A stretch of DNA of 64,000 bases from an uncultured Eubacteriales bacterium (GCA_905207625.1 CAJLLT010000002.1:1-64000); one strand, 5' to 3'. Positions 18,356-27,315 are shown, counted from the first letter of the stretch. Numbers and translations are program-made. The notes: a model not told the origin generated them from the sequence alone.

Positions 18356-20521
18356 TTAATTTTCTACCGGCAGAACCGATGGTTCTTCCTTTTTCCGGAA
18401 GATTTCAGGAGCGGTGTGAAAGCCGAAATAATTGTTATAGACAATCATATCCGCCGTGTCATACATCCGGTATACAATGTCATATTCCGGTGAGTTCCGA
18501 TCCAGTTTTCCCACAATGGCACCGTTTGAAAGTACCGTATAGTTTCTTTCGGTATTCAGCAAAACCCGACCCATTGCAAAAGAGTACTCCTCCTTCGGCA
18601 CACCCAAAAGGTAGAGAAGAGTAGGAAGAATATCGACCTGTCCGCCGACCGTATCCACCGTCCGGTGGGCAGTGGCGCCCGAAGGATCGTAAATGATCAG
18701 CGGAACGGTATAATACTCTTCGCTGTCCAAAAAGGCATACTCCTCGTTCTCCTTGGCCAATTTCTCGGCCTCCGTGGGATAGTACTTGTGAATACCGGTG
18801 TGGTCTCCGTAAATCAGAACCACCGTGTTCTCCAAAAGCCCTTCCCTTTCGGCCGTATCCAAAAACTGTCCCAATTGAGCGTCCACATAATGCAGACAGT
18901 TCAGATACCCTCCTACATAGTCCGCCTTCCTTTTCTCCCCGGTCCCTTGGGGAAGCACCAGCTGTTCTTCGGGAAGGTCCTCAAAAATGAAGGTATACGG
19001 CATATGACTGGAGCACAGCACTGTATGGGTAAACTGCTTTTTTTGGGGATCGTTCCGGCGCAATTGCTCCAGAACCTCGTTCAGCGTATAAGAATCCGCC
19101 ACATAATTGTAGAGATAGTCCTTCTCGTTTTCTGAACGAAGCAGATGAAAATTGCAGGAAGGATCCTGCTCATCGGTCACATACCCGAAAACACTCTTGT
19201 AGACTTTTTCGTAAGGCCAAACGCAATTCGGTCCTGAACCGTTATAACATACCGTGTTGTATCCCTTTTCACGCAACAGCGCCGGCATAGAGGGAAGCGT
19301 TCTGTTGGAATAGTAATAGAAGAAAATATCAGTGGTGGGCAAAATGGAGGTGTTGATCATCAGATCGCAATCCGAACTGTTCCCCGATTTCACCTGATCG
19401 TATATTCTCGTGAAGCAGAATGAAGATGCGCTTTTCTCCATCAGTCGGTTCAGATTCGGCGTAATCTCTTTTCCGTTGATCCTCTGCCCCAGAACGCACT
19501 GCTCAAAGGACTCCAGTTGAATCAGCAAAACGCTTTTTCCTTCATACATTCCGGCAAATTCATTATCTGCAAGTTGCTCTGCATTATATCCGTAAAATTC
19601 TTCAATCTGAGAATATTTCTCCTCCGGAAGATGATCCGGTATCTGATGGTCACTGCACGCAGATTGCAAAGTTTCCACAAGGTCTATAGCATGGTATCCG
19701 ATAGGCGTGAAATAAAAGGCATAATCCTTCTGATAGGGCGCATTGAATATCTGTCGGTAAGCCTTTGAAATTCCTTCTGAAAAATTCATCAAATGCAGCA
19801 GAGGCAAAAGGGCCAAAGCCAGCACACACGCAGAAAAGCAGAGAGAAAAATGGCCCAAACGGGAACGAAGAAGCCTTCTTCCAAAGCCTTTGCTCTTCTC
19901 CTGAAGAAGGAATATCTCCTTCCATTTTTCCTGTATTTTTTTTAAAAAAGCCGTTCTCTTTCTGTCGGTTCTTGGTTTCTCTTCCGAAAGCTCGCCCGGT
20001 TGCTCCCCCAAGTCTCCCTCCGGTGATTGCGCTCTCTTTTTCTTTAAAAAATGCCGTATCAGCTTTAAGGCAAGAATCAGAAGATAGTCTAAATAAAAAA
20101 GTATATCGTAAATCGAAAAGGTATCAATCACCGAGCGCAGGCTCAAATGTCCCTGCTCCGTGGCGCCTTCAACCAGAAGCAACAAACCGACCGAGGGCAT
20201 CTCGGCACTGCTCCGGTAATAACAGGCATCGACCACACACAAAACGGTGAAAACCACGGAAACAATCACCGTCAGCCGTAATTTATTCTTCTCTTTTTTG
20301 AAAAGCAGTCCGGGGGACAGCAGAAGTCCTTCCACCAATAGCCCGAAAAAGATTCCGAAAACAATACGCCACCCGCCCTCAATAAAAGAAGGACGGTAAT
20401 GATTGTTCCCCCAGAGGAAGCTCTGCAACAACAGATTTTTCAAAAACATCCCCCAGAAGAGAATCGGGAAAAACAGCCGGACGGAAGAGGTATTTTCTAT
20501 ATATTTCAGAATCCTTTTCAT
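18356..20521 (-). CDS. LtaS-like sulfatase-domain membrane enzyme (phosphoglycerol transferase family)
   Basis: A 721-residue protein: about five N-terminal membrane segments (to roughly residue 250) and a large extracellular alkaline-phosphatase-superfamily domain. Seen: VLLIQLESFEQCVLG (metal ligand Glu), SGNSSDCDLMINTSILPTTD with the probable nucleophile threonine region, HTVLCSSHMPYTF, and VLIYGDHTGIHKYYP with the Asp-His metal ligands. The family makes lipoteichoic acid or phosphoglycerol-modified glycans. It is a single gene with its own promoter. Substrate inferred from family. Confidence 0.85.
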   Translation of the reverse strand: MKRILKYIENTSSVRLFFPILFWGMFLKNLLLQSFLWGNNHYRPSFIEGGWRIVFGIFFGLLVEGLLLSPGLLFKKEKNKLRLTVIVSVVFTVLCVVDACYYRSSAEMPSVGLLLLVEGATEQGHLSLRSVIDTFSIYDILFYLDYLLILALKLIRHFLKKKRAQSPEGDLGEQPGELSEEKPRTDRKRTAFLKKIQEKWKEIFLLQEKSKGFGRRLLRSRLGHFSLCFSACVLALALLPLLHLMNFSEGISKAYRQIFNAPYQKDYAFYFTPIGYHAIDLVETLQSACSDHQIPDHLPEEKYSQIEEFYGYNAEQLADNEFAGMYEGKSVLLIQLESFEQCVLGQRINGKEITPNLNRLMEKSASSFCFTRIYDQVKSGNSSDCDLMINTSILPTTDIFFYYYSNRTLPSMPALLREKGYNTVCYNGSGPNCVWPYEKVYKSVFGYVTDEQDPSCNFHLLRSENEKDYLYNYVADSYTLNEVLEQLRRNDPQKKQFTHTVLCSSHMPYTFIFEDLPEEQLVLPQGTGEKRKADYVGGYLNCLHYVDAQLGQFLDTAEREGLLENTVVLIYGDHTGIHKYYPTEAEKLAKENEEYAFLDSEEYYTVPLIIYDPSGATAHRTVDTVGGQVDILPTLLYLLGVPKEEYSFAMGRVLLNTERNYTVLSNGAIVGKLDRNSPEYDIVYRMYDTADMIVYNNYFGFHTAPEIFRKKEEPSVLPVEN

Positions 20522-20823
20522 AACTCACACTTCTCTCTCGGTTAAAATCAGATTTCTGCTTTTCAGTATAGCATAAAAAACAAAAAAATGCAAGAAATTT
20601 TCGCTGTCGACAAAGGAGAAAGCCACTGTTCGACAAAGGAGAGAGCAGAATTGCGGTAGCTTTGTTCGTCACTGAAAAAGCACAGACCGCACCGCCGCCG
20701 GCAGCCTTCCCAAAGGCCCCGATTCCTTGCCCGGATCTCAAATGGAAACACAAACCAAGGGGCTACAGCAGACGAGAAGTCGCCATAGCCCCTTGCGCAT
20801 TCTTTTTTAATCCTTAATCGAGT
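20522..20823 (-). promoter_or_regulatory. Gene-free stretch with LtaS-like promoter and a short tandem repeat
   Basis: On the minus strand TTGCAT, 17 bases, TATACT (extended TGC; plus positions 20565-20593). Upstream of it TCGACAAAGGAGA occurs twice, starting at 20607 and 20630 (23-base period). The hairpin 20759-20804 (stem AAGGGGCTA...) follows the dockerin gene and may end its transcript, though its T-run is weak. Confidence 0.55.
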
Positions 20824-22467
20824 TTATGCCATATTGTCCAACAGACAGGTCACATCGGCAATGTTGATAGTGCTGTCTTTGTCAATATCCCCAACACCGT
20901 CTTCCAAAGAGATCGCACCGGATAAATAGTCCAGCAAGGTAGACACATCGGCGATGGAAACCATGCCGTCACCGTTTACATCGTAAGGATCCCGTGCGGG
21001 TGCTTCCCCTTCCTTGGCAGAAATGTCAGCCACGCAGGCCCATGCGCTACCCTGCCAGGAAGTAATCACCACCTTGATGGCATCTCCTTCCACACTCTTG
21101 TCCAGCGTTACCAGGCTGCCGCCGTCTGTGCCGGTCATCGCCTTGACTCCGGAAGCAACCAGCGTTTCCACGCCGTTATTCACCACATAAATGTCATAGG
21201 TTCCGCGGGAACCGTCTTCATTGGTGGTGGTTCCTTCATCCTTGCACTGCACGAAAATTTCACTGACATAGGTCCTGACATTGAAATTCACCGTTACAGA
21301 CTGCTCTACGCTCGCATTGTAATTGCTTCCGCAAACGGTCGTCTGATTGCCGTCCAACACATTGGCCGGAGCGTTAATGCTGCCAAAGCTCGTAAATCCG
21401 GTGCAGGTGGCCGAAGACAGATAGATATTTCCGTTCTCATCGGCAGCAGGCTGTTCCACAACCTCCTTGTTCTCGTCAGCGCAGGGCTTTGCCATCATAT
21501 CGGCCACGCAAGCCCAACCGGGTCCATACCAACTGGTGATCACCGCCGTGAGGCTCTGACCCCTGTAGGCCTTATCCAATTTTACGGTATTGCCTCCGTT
21601 GGGTCCGGTAATGGCTTTCACACCGGAAGCAACCAGGTTCTTACCCACATACAGATCATAGGTACCGTAGGAGCCGTCCTCGGCAGAAGAGGTACCCTCA
21701 TTCTTACACTGAATGAAGATCTCATCAATCAGGTATTCTTTCGCATAATTCACGGTTATAGCCTGTCTCACCGAAGCATTATAGCCGCTTCCGCAAACGG
21801 TATTCTGATTGTTGTCCAACACATTGCTCGGATCGTTAAGGCCGTTGCTAAACATGGTAAAGCCAACGCACTCCGCGCCCGATCCGTAAAGATACCCATT
21901 GGAGTCGCAATCGGAGGAAAGAAGCTCCATGTCAAAGATCATTCCGCCGTTTTTGTTTCCGATCTGTACACAGATCGTATTCTCGCCGTCCTGCAGAGCA
22001 GAAGGATCCAGGGAAACCAGCGTGTAAGTGCTGTCTTTATACCCGCTTGCCGTCCAGACCTGTTTTCCGTTCAGATACACGATCGGGTCCTCATCATAGA
22101 TGATGTTCATGACGAGATTAACGAGTGCTGCTGCATTTTCAACCGTAAAGGTCTTGCGCAGAAACAAAGTGAACCGACCGTAAGGAAGCTTGGTGTTTGC
22201 AGTGCTGCTGGTATACCAGGCACCGGCAAAAGGAGCCTGTCCTTCAACCCATTCAGCTGTGTCGGTCTTGTCCAGCCATCCGTCGGGAGCCGCTACATAA
22301 TCCTCGTCCGCTCCGATTTCCGTACAAATGTACTCCCAGTTATCCCCTTTGTTCACGAAATAAGTGGTGGTAGAGGAGGATTCCGCCTGCGCATTGAAAA
22401 TGAACAGCATCGTGAAAACGCTCATCAACAGCACGCATGCCAAAATTGCCGAAATTGCTTTTTTCAT
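20824..22467 (-). CDS. Secreted protein with two discoidin-like repeats and a C-terminal dockerin
   Basis: A 547-residue secreted protein. Residues 1-28 form a signal peptide ending NAQA. A beta-sandwich-like N-terminal region (about 30-185) is followed by two homologous modules of about 140 residues, each with GFTMFSNGL/GFTSFGSIN, NAPANVLDGNQTTVCGS-type, a CKNEGT/CKDEGT loop and WYGPGWACVADM/WQGSAWACVADI, resembling F5/8 type C (discoidin) domains. The last ~55 residues are a type I dockerin: DVNGDGMVSIADVSTLLDYL and DIDKDSTINIADVTCLLDNM, two calcium-binding repeats. No catalytic domain is visible; it may be a carbohydrate-binding or adhesive component docking on a cohesin. Confidence 0.85.
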   Translation of the reverse strand: MKKAISAILACVLLMSVFTMLFIFNAQAESSSTTTYFVNKGDNWEYICTEIGADEDYVAAPDGWLDKTDTAEWVEGQAPFAGAWYTSSTANTKLPYGRFTLFLRKTFTVENAAALVNLVMNIIYDEDPIVYLNGKQVWTASGYKDSTYTLVSLDPSALQDGENTICVQIGNKNGGMIFDMELLSSDCDSNGYLYGSGAECVGFTMFSNGLNDPSNVLDNNQNTVCGSGYNASVRQAITVNYAKEYLIDEIFIQCKNEGTSSAEDGSYGTYDLYVGKNLVASGVKAITGPNGGNTVKLDKAYRGQSLTAVITSWYGPGWACVADMMAKPCADENKEVVEQPAADENGNIYLSSATCTGFTSFGSINAPANVLDGNQTTVCGSNYNASVEQSVTVNFNVRTYVSEIFVQCKDEGTTTNEDGSRGTYDIYVVNNGVETLVASGVKAMTGTDGGSLVTLDKSVEGDAIKVVITSWQGSAWACVADISAKEGEAPARDPYDVNGDGMVSIADVSTLLDYLSGAISLEDGVGDIDKDSTINIADVTCLLDNMA

Positions 22468-22546
22468 GGTATTCTCCTTGTCTTGAAATTATTAAGAGAT
22501 GCGGAAAAAGGTGCACTTTTTCCTTTATTCGCCCCCATCCTCCTTC

Positions 22547-22575
22547 ATTATATCATGCCAGCTTCAAACTTTCAA
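22547..22575 (-). promoter_or_regulatory. Promoter of the dockerin protein gene
   Basis: Minus strand TTGAAA, 17-base spacer, TATAAT; about 70 bases of leader with GGAGAATACC before the ATG. Confidence 0.75.
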
Positions 22576-22631
22576 CTATTTTTACACTTTTTTCATACAC
22601 ATTTCCTACTGACTTTTTGACCTTTTCTACA

Positions 22632-22674
22632 AAAAAACAGGCACAGGAAGCACGCGCTCCTGCGCCTGTTTTTC
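22632..22674 (-). terminator. Terminator after the YesL-like gene
   Basis: Hairpin of ACAGGCGCAGGAGC with its near complement, followed on the minus strand by a run of Ts. Confidence 0.85.
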
Positions 22675-22679
22675 TGATT

Positions 22680-23657
22680 TTATTCGGTTGCCTCCGCCGG
22701 TCTTGCATTGCCCTCTTCGTCGTAGTAAGGTTCAATCATATATCTATCGATCACTTTGTAGGAGGCATAGTAGCTGGTAAACATCCCGAAGCCAAAGAGA
22801 ATGATCAACGGCAGGAGCACGCCCACCGACAAGAGGATCCCCGACGCCATGAACAGATACATAATGTACAGCGCCGCACATTGCCCCAGAAGCGCCATGA
22901 AATTCCTCTTGAAGCCCAGGAAGGCAAAAATCACCGAATTCTTGATGATCCGAAAAACACCAAGGTCAAAAGTGATAGCCAGCATATACATATACATTCT
23001 TGCGAACATATAAATGAAGAGAATCACGATCGAGAAGAAAAAGGATACGGTGAAAAAGAAGCTGGAAAGATAATTCAGATAGAAGGTGGAAATATCAAAA
23101 ATCAGCACGCAAAGGAACAGCAGGTCCAGAATGCCCAGAACCAGTCCCTGTTTCCAGTTCTTTTTGATCGTTTGGAAAAAGTCGGAAAAGAGAAAGACCG
23201 GCTCCCCCCGTATGGCGCTACGCAGAATTTTGGCGCATCCGCAGTTTACCAGGCCGAAGGTGATAAACAGCAAGCAGGTCAAGGCGATGAACAGAATCAG
23301 CATCGGCTTGTTGAATTCATTTTCCACCACCGGCGTGCCGCTGACCCCATAGAACAGCGAAGAAAGAGGGGTCGGATCGCTGTGGGCAAGGGCCCCGTAC
23401 AGATTGGAGAAGCCTAAGGTCTGGGGAGCAAGAGACTTATCGCTGATCACCCCCGTAAAGAGCGCCAGTCCGAAAAACATGGGGAAATTGCCCAGAACAA
23501 AGAGCAGGTTCACCGAGCAGATGGTAGACAACTTCCGCCCCAACAGCTTGAAATACCCCTTGAAATTCAATTTTGCCACATCCGCATCTGCTTTGGCGTC
23601 CTTTTTGTTCGTATCCCGGTTCAGCAGATTATACAGATTCCATTTCTTTTTCGCCAT
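22680..23657 (-). CDS. YesL-like (DUF624-type) membrane protein
   Basis: A 325-residue integral membrane protein. After a basic, Asp/Lys-rich N terminus it has FKLLGRKLSTICSVNLLFVLGNFPMFF, typical of the first helix of YesL/DUF624 proteins, and about six membrane segments overall; the loop between the first pairs is longer than in B. subtilis YesL. Such proteins are often linked to carbohydrate uptake operons, but here it sits with another small membrane protein and no transporter. Family call is by similarity of the first third; function unknown. Confidence 0.6.
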   Translation of the reverse strand: MAKKKWNLYNLLNRDTNKKDAKADADVAKLNFKGYFKLLGRKLSTICSVNLLFVLGNFPMFFGLALFTGVISDKSLAPQTLGFSNLYGALAHSDPTPLSSLFYGVSGTPVVENEFNKPMLILFIALTCLLFITFGLVNCGCAKILRSAIRGEPVFLFSDFFQTIKKNWKQGLVLGILDLLFLCVLIFDISTFYLNYLSSFFFTVSFFFSIVILFIYMFARMYMYMLAITFDLGVFRIIKNSVIFAFLGFKRNFMALLGQCAALYIMYLFMASGILLSVGVLLPLIILFGFGMFTSYYASYKVIDRYMIEPYYDEEGNARPAEATE

Positions 23658-23713
23658 TTTTTATTTTCCTTCCAACATTGAGCATTGGACCCCTTAAAAA
23701 ATTCCCCCCCGGT

Positions 23714-24259
23714 TCAGGAAGTGAGTAACCGCATAGTCACCCCTCTTAAAAGATAAAAAAGAAAGACCAACCCGGTAAAAAACAACTGGTCACCCGCATA
23801 CCGAAGGGTCGCCTTCCTGCGCACCCCCTTTTTGGCCGCCGCAAGATACAATTCTCCGAGCCTCGCCATGGAATTCAAACAGCAAAGGCTCAACGCTTCA
23901 AAAGCCAGCACCGCCACCGCCCACAACCGGGAAAAAGCATCCCCCGGAAGAGCCTTACACAGCGCCCCCACAAAGCATCCGGACAGTGCGCAACGGAAGG
24001 AAAGCAGGAGCACATTCCCTTCCCTCCCAAAGAGAAAAAAACCGGAGAGGAAGAAAAACAGGCAGGGCAACCCCTGAAAAAGCAACGCAAAAAACAGTGC
24101 TCTTGCGGAAAATTCCGCCGGAAACGCATGGGCAAAGCCGCCTGAAAGCCCTTTGAGCGTCTGGGTTTCCAAAAAGCAGACCCCGTACACAGCACCCAGC
24201 GCCAGCGCCGCCAGAAAGAACCACTGTTTCTTGCCGAATTGCCACATCACTCTGCTCAT
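23714..24259 (-). CDS. Small multi-pass membrane protein, unknown function
   Basis: A 181-residue protein with about five hydrophobic segments, beginning MSRVMWQFGKKQWFFLAALALG. The start at 24259 is chosen because GAGGGGGG lies six bases upstream; an ATG at 24265 overlaps this site. Its topology and size recall the stage II sporulation protein M group, but no diagnostic motif is seen, so this is only a suggestion. It lies 56 bases upstream of the YesL-like gene in the same direction and has its own extended -10. Confidence 0.6.
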   Translation of the reverse strand: MSRVMWQFGKKQWFFLAALALGAVYGVCFLETQTLKGLSGGFAHAFPAEFSARALFFALLFQGLPCLFFFLSGFFLFGREGNVLLLSFRCALSGCFVGALCKALPGDAFSRLWAVAVLAFEALSLCCLNSMARLGELYLAAAKKGVRRKATLRYAGDQLFFTGLVFLFYLLRGVTMRLLTS

Positions 24260-24313
24260 GTTCATCCCCCCTCGGGGAATTCTATGAACCGGCAAAAAAT
24301 TCTATGCTTTCCT

Positions 24314-24319
24314 ATTATA
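24314..24319 (-). promoter_or_regulatory. Extended -10 promoter for the small membrane protein
   Basis: Minus strand TGCTATAAT about 50 bases before the start codon; the -35 is poor. Its presence argues that this gene does not depend on the upstream lysine riboswitch. Confidence 0.55.
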
Positions 24320-24490
24320 GCACAGCTTTCCGAAAAAGAAAAGAGTTTTTTTGCAATTTGTCAAAAAGCGGTCTCTGCGAACAAACAGAACCCGGCTCCC
24401 CGGAAAGACGAAGAAGCCACAGCACTGACTCTTCCGGCGCCTTTCTTCGCCTGCGGTTGAGCGAGACTTCCGTTTTCCTGTTTCTGCAAT

Positions 24491-24520
24491 AAATATCCCC
24501 CGTTTTACGGGGGGATATTT
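24491..24520. repeat. Hairpin downstream of the orphan lysine riboswitch
   Basis: AAATATCCCCC and GGGGGGATATTT flank a GTTTTAC loop. No T-run follows that would make it a clear terminator. Confidence 0.6.
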
Positions 24521-24522
24521 AT

Positions 24523-24565
24523 TGTAATCGAAAACCACGCCATAGTGGCGTGGTTTTCGATTACA
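24523..24565. repeat. Perfect 43-base palindrome (19-bp stem)
   Basis: TGTAATCGAAAACCACGCC, ATAGT, then the exact reverse complement. It directly abuts the riboswitch terminator T-run and has poly-A on one side, so it may be a second, back-to-back terminator or an insertion scar. Confidence 0.75.
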
Positions 24566-24592
24566 AAAAAACCGCAACGAAAAGCTGCGGTT
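24563..24592 (-). terminator. Terminator of the lysine riboswitch transcript
   Basis: Minus strand AACCGCAGCTTTTCGTTGCGGTTTTTTTG: nine-base stem, short loop and seven Ts, about 25 bases after the aptamer. Confidence 0.85.
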
Positions 24593-24615
24593 CAAAAAAA
24601 GCAAAAAGCCTTTGA

Positions 24616-24778
24616 ACGATAGCTCTCCACATTTCTGTGACAGTCTGTAAGATGTTCTCCCACAGCCCAGCCTGAAGAAGATTTCCGGTTCTTCCCGCTT
24701 CGGCAGGGTTCCCTTTCGCCGCACGCCCTCCGGGGGCTTTTTGCACGGCTACTCTTGTTCCCTGCGCCTCTATCTTTG
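24616..24778 (-). ncRNA. Lysine riboswitch (L-box) without an obvious target gene
   Basis: Read on the minus strand the conserved L-box blocks occur in order: GATAGAGGCGC, AAGAGTA, AAAGGGAACCCTGCCGAAGC, GGCTGGGCTG, ACTGTCAC and GTGGAGAGCTATC, which closes the P1 helix with the first block. It is preceded by a good promoter and followed by a terminator. The next gene downstream in this direction is 300 bases beyond the terminator, is not a recognised lysine gene and has its own promoter. The aptamer call is confident; what it controls is unknown. Confidence 0.88.
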
Positions 24779-24845
24779 TTCTGTATGTTCTGTATATCCT
24801 CTATGATTCCCCGCATCAAGAGCCGGGGAAGTTTTTTATAGCGCC

Positions 24846-24874
24846 ATTATAATCATCTGTCCGGCATTTGTCAA
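24846..24874 (-). promoter_or_regulatory. Promoter of the orphan lysine riboswitch
   Basis: Minus strand TTGACA, 17-base spacer, TATAAT; transcription would start near 24839, some 60 bases before the aptamer. The stretch 24875-25159 holds only a hairpin (25063-25089). Confidence 0.85.
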
Positions 24875-25159
24875 GAACTTTTTTTAAAAAAATGAAAAAC
24901 ATTCTGTTCTGAAAGCAGAACCGGAAAATTTCCAAAATACGCGGACTGCACCGGAAGGCCTTTGGGTGCTTTCGGCTGAAAGCTCTTCCCTGCCCGTTTT
25001 TAAAAAGTCCCGTTCTAATTCCGACACTCCTGCCCCCCAAAAACACCGGAGACAATTTTCCCCATGCCGTTCCGTATATGGACGGCATGCTGTTTTTTCG
25101 GATGTTTTTCCTCAAACAGACGATCTTATCCGCAGATTGATTACCGCATCGGCGCAGAA

Positions 25160-25771
25160 TTATTCCTTGCACAGAAATCCGACCAATTCCTCTGCCAGCT
25201 TCTTGATTTCAAAATCGGTGGTGTTGATGCACAGGTCGTAGTGGGAAATATCCTCCCATTTTTGTCCGGTAAAATAGCGATAATACTCTCTTCTGCCCTT
25301 GTCAATGTCCTCAATGTGCCGTGCCAACTGCCTGTCGGTCATCTCTGCCTCTTCGGGAGTTGCCTTTCGGCGACAACGGGCAATTCTGCCGGCCATATCC
25401 GCATAGACAAAAATGCGCAGCGGCTTTCTGTCTCTCAGAATATAATCGGCGCAACGACCGATGATCACGCAGTCGCTTTTGTCCGCCAGCTCGGTGATCA
25501 GGGCATGCTGTTCGCCAAAGATCTTAGACTGAAAATCCACACGCTGAAGAGGCTGGGTCATGAAGGAGCGCCCGATGGTGATGGGATAATAGACGATGGG
25601 CTTTTTCTCCACGATATTATTCACATATTCGGTGGCAAGTCCGCTCCTGGTGGCAATTTCGGTAATGATTTCGCTGTCATAGTAGGCTATACCCAGCATT
25701 TCTGCCAGGCGTTTGCCCAATTCCCGTCCGCCGCTGCCGAATTGACGGTTGATCGTGATGATTCTTCCCAT
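25160..25771 (-). CDS. Cytidylate kinase-like family protein
   Basis: A 203-residue P-loop kinase. Seen: ITINRQFGSGGRELGKRLAEMLG, where the Walker A GxxxxGK[ST] is altered to GSGGRELGK, then AYYDSEIITEIATRSG, IIGRCADYILRD and the LID-like ARCRRKATPEEAEMTDRQ. This matches the cytidylate kinase-like group common in Clostridia, distinct from canonical Cmk. Nucleotide specificity is not known. It lies 53 bases after the GH3 lipoprotein gene in the same direction. Confidence 0.82.
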   Translation of the reverse strand: MGRIITINRQFGSGGRELGKRLAEMLGIAYYDSEIITEIATRSGLATEYVNNIVEKKPIVYYPITIGRSFMTQPLQRVDFQSKIFGEQHALITELADKSDCVIIGRCADYILRDRKPLRIFVYADMAGRIARCRRKATPEEAEMTDRQLARHIEDIDKGRREYYRYFTGQKWEDISHYDLCINTTDFEIKKLAEELVGFLCKE

Positions 25772-25824
25772 AAGAACCCCCCTTTTCCAATATTTTATGA
25801 TTTCAATAGCAGAGCCTCCGCCTT

Positions 25825-27132
25825 TCAGTAGGGCAACAGGCCGAAATCCATTTTCAGTCCGAGGATGCGCCTTAGACTTTCATTTATGCGCTCTTCCGAA
25901 AGCCTCCCGGTTTCAAGGGCCTGTTCCACTCCGGCCACCGCCGCCTGAAAATCCCGGGGCATTAAAAGGATGTCCGCCCCGGCTTCTATAGCGCACACGG
26001 CAGCCTCGCCGTCATCAAACTGCTGGGTGATAGCACTCATATTCAGAGCGTCGGTGAGGATCACTCCCTGAAAGCCCATCTGCTCCCGCAAAAGCTCCGT
26101 GAGAATGGTTCTTGAAAGACTGGCGGGCCGTTCGTCTCCGGTCACTGCGGGCAGAGAAATATGCCCGACCATGATTGCAAAGCATCCCTCCGAAATTGCG
26201 TTCCGGAAGGGCAGAAGCTCGCATTCTTCAAGTTCTGCAAGGGTCTTGTTCACATAGGCGGTCTGCGTGTGAGAATCTTCTGCAGTATCGCCATGTCCCG
26301 GAAAATGCTTGAAAGTGGGACAGACACCGTTGCTTTCCAGCCCCTTTGCAAGGGCAATGCTCATATCGGATACCAGCTTGGGGTCACTGCCGAAGGAACG
26401 GTTGCCGATGACCGTGTTTTCCGGATTGGTCCACACATCCGCCACCGGCGCAAAATCCATATTGAATCCATAGTCTGACAGATACTTGCCGATCTTCCAT
26501 CCGGCTTCAAACGCCTGCTGGGTCTGCTCGGTCTGGCCCACCTCAAACATGGGTGGCGTCGAAGGTACGGAAAATGCCGGATGATTTCCGATCCGTGCCA
26601 CCCGTCCCCCTTCTTCATCCAAAGCAAGGAGCAAGGGCACGGAAGAGCATTCCTGCAAATCCTTCAAAAAGTTGGTCGTTCCCTCCGGATCAGACAGGTT
26701 GTCCTTAAAAAAAACCAATCCCCCCACCGGATAGTCCTTCAAGCCGGCGGCAACCCCCGCATCCAGAGCCGAAGCGGGAGACAAAGACCCCTTCAGCGCT
26801 TCCGGAACCACTACAAAAAGTTGACAGATTTTTTCATGCAATGTCATTTTGGAAAGAAGCTTTTCCGCTTTTTCCTCCTTTGAGTCTTCCGAAGAAAAGG
26901 AGCCGGGGGAGAAGTCGGAAGGGATAGAAATACCGGACACAACGGAAGGCTCGGATGCCGCAGAAGGTTCGGTCTCTCTGTCCGTTGAGCCTCCCGTAAC
27001 CCCGTTGCTGTTCTCTGAAGAGTTACCCTTTGAGCCGTCCGGACCCTGGTTTGCGGTCTTGGCACAGCCCAAAAGCAAAATTCCGCACAGCGTGCACAGG
27101 CCGATCGTTTGAAACACTTTTCTGATACTCAA
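25825..27132 (-). CDS. Glycoside hydrolase family 3 lipoprotein, NagZ-like beta-N-acetylglucosaminidase
   Basis: A 435-residue lipoprotein (lipobox LLLGC, Cys23), then a Ser/Glu/Pro-rich linker to about residue 75 and a GH3 N-terminal TIM barrel. Seen: LLLALDEEGGRVARIG, MDFAPVADVWTNP, KHFPGHGDTAEDSHTQT with the Asp-His general acid-base dyad of NagZ enzymes, and ILTDALNMSAI carrying the nucleophile Asp. No C-terminal (beta/alpha) sandwich is present, as in NagZ. The start is a TTG 9 bases after AAGGAG. Likely role: muropeptide or chitin-type glycan trimming outside the cell. Confidence 0.88.
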   Translation of the reverse strand: MSIRKVFQTIGLCTLCGILLLGCAKTANQGPDGSKGNSSENSNGVTGGSTDRETEPSAASEPSVVSGISIPSDFSPGSFSSEDSKEEKAEKLLSKMTLHEKICQLFVVVPEALKGSLSPASALDAGVAAGLKDYPVGGLVFFKDNLSDPEGTTNFLKDLQECSSVPLLLALDEEGGRVARIGNHPAFSVPSTPPMFEVGQTEQTQQAFEAGWKIGKYLSDYGFNMDFAPVADVWTNPENTVIGNRSFGSDPKLVSDMSIALAKGLESNGVCPTFKHFPGHGDTAEDSHTQTAYVNKTLAELEECELLPFRNAISEGCFAIMVGHISLPAVTGDERPASLSRTILTELLREQMGFQGVILTDALNMSAITQQFDDGEAAVCAIEAGADILLMPRDFQAAVAGVEQALETGRLSEERINESLRRILGLKMDFGLLPY

Positions 27133-27197
27133 AATCTGTATCTCCTTATAAGGCTTTTCGGTTTTTATTTATAAGGTTATAAGAATTTTCCATTTTT

Positions 27198-27226
27198 ATT
27201 TTAGCATATTTTGCATGAGAAATCAA
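27198..27226 (-). promoter_or_regulatory. Promoter of the GH3 lipoprotein gene
   Basis: Minus strand TTGATT, 17-base spacer with TGC extension, TAAAAT. Confidence 0.65.
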
Positions 27227-27315
27227 CCAAAAACAGTCCCTGCTTTGCAAAAAATATTTTTGAGGCGCAGAGAGAACGGAGCAGAGCCGATTTTTAATTG
27301 CTTTTCGGAAAAATC

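Noticed and set aside
24302..24724. A 140-residue minus-strand ORF
   Set aside because: It reads through the lysine riboswitch, its terminator and the palindrome.
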